From contig MGNZ01000055.1 in assembly GCA_001795235.1 (NCBI GenBank), positions 1-5,013 of the forward strand: a DNA stretch of 5,013 bases. The letters run 5' to 3'. The stretch comes from Chloroflexi bacterium RBG_16_64_32 (GTDB lineage Bacteria; Chloroflexota; Dehalococcoidia; SM23-28-2; RBG-16-64-32). Each line of letters starts with the position of its first letter. Position 1 is the stretch's first letter. The notes under the pieces are model-generated. The model did no database searches and was not told the DNA's origin. It was given only the letters and a program-made list of their open reading frames with translations. A program made the translations under genes and the position numbers. Below are positions 1-5,013 of this stretch, one piece after another.

Positions 1-1037
<1,037 letters not shown>

Positions 1038-1043
1038 ATCCGT

Positions 1044-1050
1044 CTCCTTT
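1044..1050 (-). promoter_or_regulatory. ribosome binding site of the left acyl-CoA dehydrogenase
   Basis: AAAGGAG on the minus strand ends six bases before the ATG at 1037. It fixes the start of the partial acyl-CoA dehydrogenase; no better in-frame start lies between it and the predicted promoter. Confidence 0.8.
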
Positions 1051-1089
1051 CGCCGTGCCGTGCTGCCCGCCGCCGGTCTCGGCAGTGGG

Positions 1090-1119
1090 ATGATAGGGCA
1101 TCTTTAACGTAAAAGTCAA
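1090..1119 (-). promoter_or_regulatory. sigma70-type promoter with operator-like element, upstream of left acyl-CoA dehydrogenase
   Basis: On the minus strand a -35 box TTGACT (1114-1119) and a -10 box TATCAT (1090-1095) are 18 bases apart. The spacer and the -35 box carry CTTTTACGTTAAAG (1102-1115), a dyad with six of seven pairs matching. Predicted transcription start is near 1083, giving a leader of about 45 bases. Upstream lies an AT-rich stretch including AAAAATGTAA on the plus strand (1131-1140). The same arrangement occurs at 1656-1684. An operator between -35 and -10 is typical of MerR-family control; from memory, LiuR-type sites that regulate branched-chain acyl-CoA genes also contain a TTTACGT core. 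The regulator's identity is inference. Confidence 0.7.
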
Positions 1120-1193
1120 ATGCTTTCCGAAAAAATGTAAGGTTGCGAATCGAGTTCCTGGAATGGCGATTCCGGCGTTCCATGCCTCTGGTC

Positions 1194-1577
1194 TCATCCA
1201 CCACCGAACAAGACCATCCGGTCGAAGTACACCTCGTTGCGGCTCAGCCGTCCGTCGCGTATCACGGCCAGGTCCATGCCATCGATCTCTGCCGTCTTCC
1301 CACCTGAGGCCGGCGTCAACTGCGCATGCCAGAGAAAGGCGCCGCCGTCTCCGTCAGTGAACGGGAAGTACTCGCGCAGAGACCAGTGCATCGTCCACCG
1401 CTCGAATAGCCGGGTCAGGTACCTGCGCAGAGCCTCGTGCCCCTCCACAGCTCCCCGCGTGTTCGGGTCCCAGTAGACGCAGTCCGCCGTATAGCAGGAG
1501 ACGACCTTGTCCACATCCTGGCTGTTCCAGGCAGTCAGGATCGTCTCGATTAGCGTCATGGCCTCTTCTCGGTCCAT
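1194..1577 (-). CDS. SnoaL/NTF2-like (cone-fold) protein
   Basis: 127-residue protein of the SnoaL-like/NTF2-like superfamily, small cytosolic cone-shaped folds that act as isomerases, cyclases, hydrolases or ligand binders. The usual layout is visible: an N-terminal helix with a conserved Trp (LTAWNSQDVD, 14-23), the CYTADCVYWDP strand segment (28-38), the GAVEGHEALRRYLTRL helix (42-57), and the last two strands with the typical ending EIDGMDLAVIRDGRLSRNEVYFDRM (97-121). Length matches the family. The reading frame is open to an ATG at 1643, but that would leave almost no leader after the predicted promoter and has no ribosome binding site; the ATG at 1577 has AAGGAGGA eight bases upstream, so it is preferred. 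The catalytic function cannot be assigned from sequence. The similar promoter of the neighbouring acyl-CoA dehydrogenase suggests the two serve the same pathway. Confidence 0.9.
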   Translation of the reverse strand: MDREEAMTLIETILTAWNSQDVDKVVSCYTADCVYWDPNTRGAVEGHEALRRYLTRLFERWTMHWSLREYFPFTDGDGGAFLWHAQLTPASGGKTAEIDGMDLAVIRDGRLSRNEVYFDRMVLFGGG

Positions 1578-1585
1578 ACCTTGAA

Positions 1586-1593
1586 TCCTCCTT
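1586..1593 (-). promoter_or_regulatory. ribosome binding site deciding the SnoaL-like start
   Basis: AAGGAGGA on the minus strand, eight bases before the ATG at 1577. This near-perfect Shine-Dalgarno sequence lies inside the longer open frame that begins at 1643, so it argues for the shorter 127-residue protein. Confidence 0.85.
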
Positions 1594-1655
1594 GATGCTA
1601 CCGTCCCGATCCGGGTGCGCCGGAGCGCCCTCGAGCCTCCCATCTCGTCGGGGGG

Positions 1656-1684
1656 ATGCTAGCGCACTTTAACGTAAAGGTCAA
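1656..1684 (-). promoter_or_regulatory. sigma70-type promoter with operator-like element, upstream of SnoaL-like gene
   Basis: On the minus strand TTGACC (1679-1684) and TAGCAT (1656-1661) are 17 bases apart, with predicted start near 1648 and a leader of about 70 bases. The plus-strand block CTTTAACGTAAAGGTCAA (1667-1684) matches the block at 1102-1119 in 17 of 18 positions. The flanks are also alike (GGGATGCTAG here, GGGATGATAG there). The AT-rich tract just upstream, 1685-1719, could act as an UP element or hold a second binding site. No regulator gene stands next to it. Confidence 0.72.
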
Positions 1685-1701
1685 GTGTTTTACAAAAAAC
1701 T

Positions 1702-1719
1702 GTTACACAAAAATGTAAC
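1702..1719. promoter_or_regulatory. perfect inverted repeat GTTACA-N6-TGTAAC, possible operator
   Basis: GTTACACAAAAATGTAAC has two perfect six-base arms around a six-base A-rich spacer. It sits about 18 bases upstream of the -35 box of the SnoaL-like gene, a usual position for an activator or secondary operator. A degenerate relative, TTTTACAAAAAACTGTTAC, overlaps it on the left (from 1689), so two overlapping sites are possible. At the twin promoter only the right half is kept (AAAAATGTAA, 1131-1140). The binding protein is unknown. Confidence 0.5.
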
Positions 1720-1934
1720 GTTCCGCACCGCGCTCCCCTAGTGATTGGCGGCAGGCTACCTTTGGACCCTCCGAGCAGATCGAGAAAGTCGGTTCGTTTG
1801 AGTGCGGCGAAACTCCGGGGGCCGGCGCCTACAGAGTCCGTGTATTCACCACGAGCAGGGTTGCAGTGGAAGATGGAGAGCCCCTGGCCACACACCTCAT
1901 CGTGATCGTGGACAGCGAGATCGAGTGCGTCTAG
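1719..1934 (+). pseudogene. possible C-terminal remnant of an unrecognised gene
   Basis: The plus strand is open from just after a TAA at 1716-1718 to TAG at 1932-1934 and has no ATG or TTG in frame; the only GTG lies late. From 1743 it reads 63 residues beginning DWRQATFGPSEQIEKV and ending HLIVIVDSEIECV. The composition is protein-like, with alternating hydrophobic residues (GAYRVRVFTT, THLIVIVDSEI) as in the edge strands of a beta-sandwich, as often seen at the end of secreted proteins or lipoproteins. It is the only plus-strand candidate that does not lie opposite a gene. A decayed 3' end left by deletion is the best guess; a chance open frame is the alternative. No family is recognised. 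Confidence 0.3.
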
Positions 1935-2032
1935 GCTCTACGCGCCGCCACCGGCAGCCAGAGACCGACCCCACCGGCTGATTTAGCAGCGTTCTGCCGG
2001 CCGTTTACGGGCTGACCCCCAGGCGCTCGCCC
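1935..2032. other. intergenic spacer without recognisable content
   Basis: This is the rest of the 455-base gap between the SnoaL-like gene and the flavin reductase. It holds only a widely spaced inverted repeat, CCGGCAG (1951-1957) and CTGCCGG (1994-2000), with no T-run on either strand, so I do not call a terminator. No ORF, promoter or RNA gene is supported here. Confidence 0.5.
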
Positions 2033-2698
2033 TTACCCTTCCTCTCCCTCGCGCTCAGCCCGCTCCCGCTCGCGCGCTTCCTCCTCCTCACGGCGCTCCC
2101 GCTCCTCCGCCGTCTCCGCCATCTCTATCGCGCCCTCGTCCGTCGTGCGCAGCTCCGCCTGGAGCCGCTCCTCCAAAACCGAATAGCGGTCCATCCCCAG
2201 GTAGTGCAGGGGCCGGTACTCCGGGTCGCCCACCAGCCACGTCTCATCGAAGGAGTCGCTCTCCGCCTGCACGACCAGCACGCGCCCCACGAACAGGGTG
2301 TGATCGCCCACGCGCAGCGCGTCCTCCAGGCCGCACTCGATGTAGGCGATACAACCGCCGATGAGAGGCGCGTCGATCTTCGCCGCCCCGAACGTCTCCA
2401 GCTTGGACAGGTCCAGCTTCTCAACCTCGCGACCCGAAACGGCGCCGAAGTAGTGGGTATGGTTCATGAGATCGCGGGCGGGGAAGTTCAGCGCGAACTG
2501 CTCGGCGAAGCGGATCATGTCGTGGGTGTGGCGCGAGGGGTGCACCACCACCCCTACCAGGGGCGGCCTGCGCGAAAGCGGCGTCGTCCAGATCGCCGGC
2601 ATCACGTCCGTCTGGTCCCGCCAGCGGGTGGTGACCAGCACCACCGGCCCGCCGTCCAGCAGGCGCAGGGCTTCCGTAACCTCCAGGGTGCGTCGCAT
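2033..2698 (-). CDS. flavin reductase-like domain protein with charged C-terminal tail
   Basis: 221-residue protein of the flavin reductase-like family (FMN-binding split barrel; flavoredoxin/DIM6/NTAB group). These cytosolic proteins bind FMN and pass electrons from NAD(P)H or another donor to free flavin or a partner oxygenase. Family features: PVVLVTTRWRDQTDVMPAIWTTPLSRRPP (18-46), where the TTR and AIW segments line the flavin site; VGVVVHPSRHTHDMI (48-62); FALNFPARDLMN (68-79); GAVSGREVEK (85-94); IDAPLIGGCIAYIECGL (108-124); DHTLFVGRVL (132-141); and PLHYLGMDRYSVL (163-175). Residues from about 179 to the end form a Glu/Arg-rich, probably helical tail that the family normally lacks. The ATG at 2698 has no Shine-Dalgarno sequence but follows a -10-like CATAAT by ten bases, suggesting a very short leader. 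No oxygenase partner is in the window, so the acceptor is unknown. Confidence 0.9.
   Translation of the reverse strand: MRRTLEVTEALRLLDGGPVVLVTTRWRDQTDVMPAIWTTPLSRRPPLVGVVVHPSRHTHDMIRFAEQFALNFPARDLMNHTHYFGAVSGREVEKLDLSKLETFGAAKIDAPLIGGCIAYIECGLEDALRVGDHTLFVGRVLVVQAESDSFDETWLVGDPEYRPLHYLGMDRYSVLEERLQAELRTTDEGAIEMAETAEERERREEEEARERERAEREGEEG
2036..2122 (-). repeat. low-complexity Glu/Arg-coding tract at the end of the flavin reductase
   Basis: The last 29 or so codons of the flavin reductase use almost only GAG/GAA and CGC/CGG codons (AEERERREEEEARERERAER), so the plus strand is a run of TCC, CTC and CGC units. It predicts a single charged helix or a weak coiled coil. Such tracts expand and contract by slippage, so its length probably varies between strains. 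Confidence 0.7.
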
Positions 2699-2714
2699 GG
2701 CAGAGCCGATTATG
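2699..2714 (-). promoter_or_regulatory. weak -10-like element directly before the flavin reductase
   Basis: CATAAT (2709-2714 on the minus strand) stands ten bases before the ATG at 2698, with no convincing -35 box (CTGGCG 18 bases further upstream at best). It belongs to a 15-bp block (GGCAGAGCCGATTAT, plus strand, 2699-2713) that recurs 120 bases away at 2819-2833. If used, it would give an almost leaderless mRNA, in keeping with the missing Shine-Dalgarno sequence. Confidence 0.35.
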
Positions 2715-2749
2715 CCATGAGGCTGCGGGCGCCGCCAGTTGGCCGAGGG

Positions 2750-2851
2750 CTAGACCCAGCGGCGGTAGCGGAAGTAGGCGAGCAGCGCTACGCTGACCTG
2801 TTCCCCATCGTCGAGGTCGGCAGGACCGATTATACATTTGCCGGGGGTCAT
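2750..2851 (-). CDS. doubtful small ORF, 33 residues
   Basis: An ATG-started frame encodes MTPGKCIIGPADLDDGEQVS followed by VALLAYFRYRRWV and ends in TAG. It lies alone on the coding strand between the acyl-CoA dehydrogenase and the flavin reductase and overlaps neither. The C-terminal half (VALLAYFRYRRWV) is hydrophobic then basic, but too short for a clear membrane segment. There is only a poor Shine-Dalgarno sequence (GGGAAA), and the start codon sits in the loop of a stem-loop (2839-2863). It could be a small protein, a regulatory leader ORF or chance; I recognise no family. Confidence 0.22.
   Translation of the reverse strand: MTPGKCIIGPADLDDGEQVSVALLAYFRYRRWV
2829..2834 (-). promoter_or_regulatory. 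consensus TATAAT without a clear -35 box
   Basis: A perfect -10 hexamer TATAAT on the minus strand, followed by CGGTCCTGCC, much like the element next to the flavin reductase start. The region 16-18 bases upstream (GAAACG) does not resemble TTGACA. If active, it would give the flavin reductase mRNA a leader of about 120 bases. Confidence 0.35.
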
Positions 2852-2863
2852 CGTTTCCCGGCA
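2839..2863 (-). other. stem-loop just after the right acyl-CoA dehydrogenase
   Basis: TGCCGGG (2857-2863 on the minus strand) pairs perfectly with CCCGGCA (2839-2845) around an 11-base loop, starting 23 bases after the stop codon at 2887. No U-run follows, only AATGTATAAT, so it is not a classical intrinsic terminator; it may stabilise the mRNA 3' end or pause polymerase. Its loop contains the ATG of the doubtful small ORF. Confidence 0.35.
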
Positions 2864-2886
2864 GACTCACCGAAGCCGTAGCGCTC

Positions 2887-4053
2887 CTACCAGCGTTCCT
2901 CCTTCAGGAGCCTCCCGGCGACGGCCAACCGTTGCATCTCCGATGTCCCCTCAAGGATGGTGAAGATGCGCACCATCCGGTAGACGCGCTCCACGTTGGC
3001 CTCCTTCAAACAGCCGATGTGGCCGTGGATCTGGATCGCCTCGTAGGCGGCGCGGTTGACCATCTCCGAGCAGTAGAGCTTGGTCATGGCCGCCTCCTTG
3101 CGGATGTCCATCCCCTGGTCCTTCATCCAGGCGGTCCTGTGGACCATGTTCTCTGCGGCGAAGAGCTCGGTGGCCATGTCGGCCAGCTTCAACTGAATCG
3201 CCTGGTAGCTGGCGATGGGGTTGCCGAACTGGACCCTCTGCTTGGCGTACTCAGCGCTCATCTTGAGGAGACGCCTGGCGACCCCCACGGCAAAGGCGGC
3301 TGTCTTGACCCGCTGGGCGTTGATCCAGTCCAGGGCCAGGAGCATCCCCAAACCCTCCTGTCCCAGGACGTTTTCCGCCGGCACCCGGCAGTCCTCGAAC
3401 ACCAGCTCCCCCTGAAACCCCGTGAACCCCATGCACGTGTGGGAGCGGCCCACGGAGAACCCCGGCGACTCCTTGTCCACGATGAAGCAGGTTATGCCGC
3501 CTCGGGCTCCCAGCTCCGGATTCGTTACGGCGAACACCATTGCGAAGTCGGCCTGGACCGCGTTGGTGATGATGTTCTTGGTGCCGTTGAGCACGAACGC
3601 GCCGTCCCTCTTCTCGGCCCTTGTCCGGATGGCCGTGGCGTCGGAACCGGCGTCCGGCTCGGAGAGGGCGAAGCAGGAAGTCACCTCCCCGCTCATCAGG
3701 GGGCTCAGGTACTTCTCCTTCTGCTGGCCGGTACAGGCCAAGATGATGGACGAGGGGCCACCGAAGCCGCCCAGCACGTCTCCGAAGAAGACGGTGTCAT
3801 GGAAGTTGGCCTCCATCTCCAGCAGGCAGCGGCCAGAGAGAGGGATGCCGCCCCCGCCCACCTCCAGGGGCATGTCCGCTCCGTAGAGGCCGAGCTCCTT
3901 GGACCGAAGCCGCACCTTCTTACGCAGGTCGTCGGGCGGCGCAACATCCCATGTGAGGCTGTTCTCTCTTTCCAAGGGGATGACCTCTTCGGTGACGAAC
4001 CTCCCCAAGGTCTGCCGGAGCATTTCGATCTCTTCGGGCACTGTGAAGTCCAT
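2887..4053 (-). CDS. acyl-CoA dehydrogenase, complete, canonical type
   Basis: 388-residue acyl-CoA dehydrogenase, full family length, expected to oxidise an acyl-CoA to the trans-2-enoyl-CoA with FAD and hand electrons to ETF. Domain order is standard: N-terminal helices (1-120), beta-barrel (about 124-225) and C-terminal helical domain (about 230-388). The first signature is CFALSEPDAGSDA at 127-139, followed by NGTKNIITNA at 156-165 in the FAD-binding strand. The helical domain has RVQFGNPI (273-280), QIHGHIG (341-347) and ILEGTSEMQR (366-375), where E368 is the expected catalytic base, at the position used by short- and medium-chain enzymes. The GHIG has His where most members have Gly. 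AGGAGGT lies five bases before the ATG. A terminator hairpin only about 43 bases upstream leaves little room for a separate promoter, so expression may depend on read-through from the tetR operon. Chain-length or branched-chain preference is not readable. Confidence 0.96.
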   Translation of the reverse strand: MDFTVPEEIEMLRQTLGRFVTEEVIPLERENSLTWDVAPPDDLRKKVRLRSKELGLYGADMPLEVGGGGIPLSGRCLLEMEANFHDTVFFGDVLGGFGGPSSIILACTGQQKEKYLSPLMSGEVTSCFALSEPDAGSDATAIRTRAEKRDGAFVLNGTKNIITNAVQADFAMVFAVTNPELGARGGITCFIVDKESPGFSVGRSHTCMGFTGFQGELVFEDCRVPAENVLGQEGLGMLLALDWINAQRVKTAAFAVGVARRLLKMSAEYAKQRVQFGNPIASYQAIQLKLADMATELFAAENMVHRTAWMKDQGMDIRKEAAMTKLYCSEMVNRAAYEAIQIHGHIGCLKEANVERVYRMVRIFTILEGTSEMQRLAVAGRLLKEERW

Positions 4054-4058
4054 GCTTG

Positions 4059-4065
4059 ACCTCCT
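4059..4065 (-). promoter_or_regulatory. strong ribosome binding site of the right acyl-CoA dehydrogenase
   Basis: AGGAGGT on the minus strand, five bases before the ATG at 4053. It is one of the best Shine-Dalgarno matches in the window and lies downstream of the terminator hairpin, so it would remain accessible in read-through mRNA. Confidence 0.85.
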
Positions 4066-4083
4066 ATCGGTTGGTTAGAACGC

Positions 4084-4132
4084 GAGAACAAGAAAAGCCC
4101 AATCCGGCCGCAGCTCGCGGCCCTATTGGGCT
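4084..4132 (-). terminator. intrinsic terminator between the Com-like gene and the acyl-CoA dehydrogenase
   Basis: The minus strand can fold AGCCCAAT (4125-4132) with ATTGGGCT (4096-4103), then, after a two-by-two internal loop, GGCCGC-type arms (4117-4122 with 4106-4111) around a five-base loop: 14 paired bases in total. TTTTCTTGTT follows at once on the minus strand, the T-rich tail of a Rho-independent terminator. The plus strand has no T-run after the hairpin, so it acts on minus-strand transcription. It would end the tetR/Com transcript or, because it is close to the next gene, attenuate it. Confidence 0.8.
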
Positions 4133-4159
4133 CTGGGTTGATACCGCTGGCCTCTGCGC

Positions 4160-4354
4160 TCAGGTTGTCAGGAGCACCGCATTATTCCCGCTGGGCCCAC
4201 CTTCCTTCCCCTGTTCCTGCCAGGAGATGCGGTGGATCCTCTTGCAGCGTCGACAGAGGATCTCGATCCCCTCAGGCGTGACCTTGGCGAGGAGGTTCCC
4301 GCACCGGCAACGCTCCTCTCGCAGCTGTACGGCCTTATCGCCCGGCGTTTGCAC
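4160..4354 (-). CDS. Com-like zinc-ribbon protein
   Basis: Small protein of 64 residues with the layout of the Com family, named after phage Mu Com, a zinc-binding protein that activates mom mRNA translation; bacterial relatives are often called DNA-binding regulators. The core is RCRCGNLLAKVTPEGIEILC followed by RRCKRIHRI, with likely zinc ligands C16, C18, C34 and C37; a Cys-X-Cys-Gly first knuckle and Cys-X-X-Cys second knuckle. The C-terminus is polar and probably disordered. The frame is open to a TTG at 4402, but the GTG at 4354 is preferred because GAGAGGAG lies four bases upstream; it then overlaps the end of tetR by 20 bases, indicating translational coupling. No phage gene is nearby, so a host role in nucleic-acid binding is inferred. 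The family call rests on the motif pattern only. Confidence 0.72.
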   Translation of the reverse strand: MQTPGDKAVQLREERCRCGNLLAKVTPEGIEILCRRCKRIHRISWQEQGKEGGPSGNNAVLLTT

Positions 4355-4961
4355 GAGGCTCCTCTCGAACGGATTCCAGGTACAGCCTTCCCCAGTCTTC
4401 AACCCTACGGCGGTCGAGCTCTTCGTCGAGATCGAGGAGATGGATCAGGTCGAAGGTCAGGCCGATGGTCATGAAGTGCCAGGCGGCGATGCGCAGGTCG
4501 ATATCGCGCCTGACTAACCCGCGGGCCCGTCCGCGCTGCAGATTCTCCTCCAGGAGGTCCACAAAGGCAGTAAAGCTCTGGGCCACGGTGGTCCGAACCT
4601 CGGGGTCATCCACCTCGGAAAGGGCCTGGAACCACATCCTCATCATAGGAGAGCGGCTTTGGATGTGATCGTAGTAGCCCATCCCCAGAGTCCAGACGCC
4701 TTCCAGCGGGTCGGTGCCCTCTTCAATGATGCGCCTCCAGATCCCCCGGAGGCGCGCCCCCGCGGCCTTGAGGGTGGAGATGTACAGCTCTTTCTTGCTA
4801 GAGAAGTACCGGTAGAGGGCAGGCTCGGAGATGCCGGCGGCCTTGGCCAGTTCGGCGGTACCGACCCTTGCGTAGTTCGACACGGCGAAGACAGTTTGCG
4901 CGCTCTCTAGAATGAGCCGTCTTCGTTCGTGGGCGGCTCGCTTCGGTGCTCGCTTCCTCAT
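4335..4961 (-). CDS. TetR/AcrR-family transcriptional regulator
   Basis: TetR-family repressor of 208 residues (218 if an ATG at 4991 is used). The N-terminal helix-turn-helix domain is clear: HERRRLILESAQTVFAVSNY (11-30), then VGTAELAKAAGISEPALYRYF (33-53) with the recognition helix near SEPALYRYF, and SSKKELYISTL (54-64). The remainder is the helical ligand-binding and dimer domain, for example YYDHIQSRSPMMRMWFQAL, with no identifiable ligand. The shorter start is preferred because a perfect palindrome (4971-4986) and a TATTAT box (4967-4972) sit just before it, giving an apparently leaderless transcript; in the longer form the operator would lie in codons 2-7. Neither start has a good Shine-Dalgarno sequence. 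TetR proteins next to acyl-CoA dehydrogenases often sense acyl-CoA or fatty acids; that role here is inference. Confidence 0.93.
   Translation of the reverse strand: MRKRAPKRAAHERRRLILESAQTVFAVSNYARVGTAELAKAAGISEPALYRYFSSKKELYISTLKAAGARLRGIWRRIIEEGTDPLEGVWTLGMGYYDHIQSRSPMMRMWFQALSEVDDPEVRTTVAQSFTAFVDLLEENLQRGRARGLVRRDIDLRIAAWHFMTIGLTFDLIHLLDLDEELDRRRVEDWGRLYLESVREEPRANAGR
4359..4366 (-). promoter_or_regulatory. ribosome binding site deciding the Com-like start
   Basis: GAGAGGAG on the minus strand, four bases before a GTG at 4354. It lies within the 3' end of tetR. Together with the length of known Com proteins (about 60 residues) it favours GTG over the upstream TTG at 4402, which has no purine-rich site at a suitable distance. 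Confidence 0.6.
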
Positions 4962-4966
4962 CGGGG

Positions 4967-4972
4967 ATAATA
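4967..4972 (-). promoter_or_regulatory. -10 box of tetR, leaderless arrangement
   Basis: TATTAT on the minus strand is followed by CCCCG and then the ATG at 4961, so transcription would start at or next to the start codon. No good -35 box lies 16-18 bases upstream. The operator palindrome overlaps its upstream edge, so bound repressor would block polymerase. Confidence 0.5.
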
Positions 4973-4986
4973 GTGAGTGCTCACTA
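4971..4986. promoter_or_regulatory. TetR operator-like palindrome
   Basis: TAGTGAGTGCTCACTA consists of two perfect seven-base arms (TAGTGAG and CTCACTA) around two bases, typical in size and form for a TetR-family dimer site. It overlaps the tetR -10 box, which points to autorepression. I found no second copy in the window, in particular none upstream of either acyl-CoA dehydrogenase. Confidence 0.75.
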
Positions 4987-5013
4987 GCCATCCCGACGCT
5001 AGCACGGCGGGCA

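Noticed and set aside
1158..1175. Small hairpin (GGAAT-GGCG-ATTCC) after the SnoaL-like gene as a terminator
   Set aside because: The stem is only five to seven pairs and no T-run follows directly on the minus strand.
1659..1895. Minus-strand ORF of 78 residues
   Set aside because: Its 3' half is the AT-rich promoter and palindrome region of the SnoaL-like gene, and it has no ribosome binding site or recognisable domain.
1951..2000. Inverted repeat CCGGCAG/CTGCCGG as terminator of the flavin reductase
   Set aside because: The arms are 36 bases apart and there is no T-tract; a seven-base match in GC-rich DNA is easily chance.
2421..2870. Minus-strand ORF of 149 residues spanning the gap before the flavin reductase
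   Set aside because: Most of it is the flavin reductase in another frame, rich in Pro, Ala, Gly and Arg, with no ribosome binding site or domain.
2204..2881. Plus-strand ORF of 225 residues
   Set aside because: It runs opposite the flavin reductase and the adjoining gap; no motif, shadow composition.
2932..4059. Plus-strand ORF of 375 residues
   Set aside because: It lies exactly opposite the complete acyl-CoA dehydrogenase, has a His/Leu/Gly/Val-rich composition typical of an antisense frame in GC-rich DNA, and shows no family motif.

Overview
The window looks like a chromosomal piece of a free-living, moderately high-GC bacterium with a fatty-acid or acyl-CoA-degrading lifestyle. The gene mix (two acyl-CoA dehydrogenases, a flavin reductase, a SnoaL-like protein, a TetR regulator) recalls Dehalococcoidia/SAR202-type Chloroflexota, but an actinobacterium or deltaproteobacterium is also possible and the sequence alone does not decide it. 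All six convincing genes lie on the minus strand, so transcription runs from high to low coordinates.

Right part (about 5013 to 4096): a TetR-family regulator, with a perfect operator-like palindrome over its start region, overlaps a small Com-like zinc-ribbon gene by 20 bases. A strong intrinsic terminator hairpin (4096-4132 plus a T-rich tail) follows. Middle part (4065 to 2033): a complete acyl-CoA dehydrogenase with a strong ribosome binding site and every catalytic motif, then a 188-base gap holding a stem-loop, a doubtful 33-residue ORF and a 15-bp repeat, then a flavin reductase-like protein with an unusual charged tail.

Left part (2032 to 1): a 455-base gap carries a plus-strand open stretch that looks like the end of a lost gene, and then an AT-rich promoter. 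That promoter drives a SnoaL/NTF2-like protein. A second, closely similar promoter drives the last gene, an acyl-CoA dehydrogenase of the FadE heteromeric-subunit type, cut off by the window edge after 345 residues. The two promoters share an 18-bp element with one mismatch that overlaps the -35 box, so these two genes are probably co-regulated although each has its own promoter.

Working picture (inference): a catabolic cluster oxidising acyl-CoA thioesters, with FAD enzymes, a flavin reductase and a small cone-fold protein, under at least two control circuits. One is TetR autoregulation on the right; the other is an unidentified factor acting on the twin promoters on the left. I saw no RNA gene, CRISPR array, insertion sequence or phage module.
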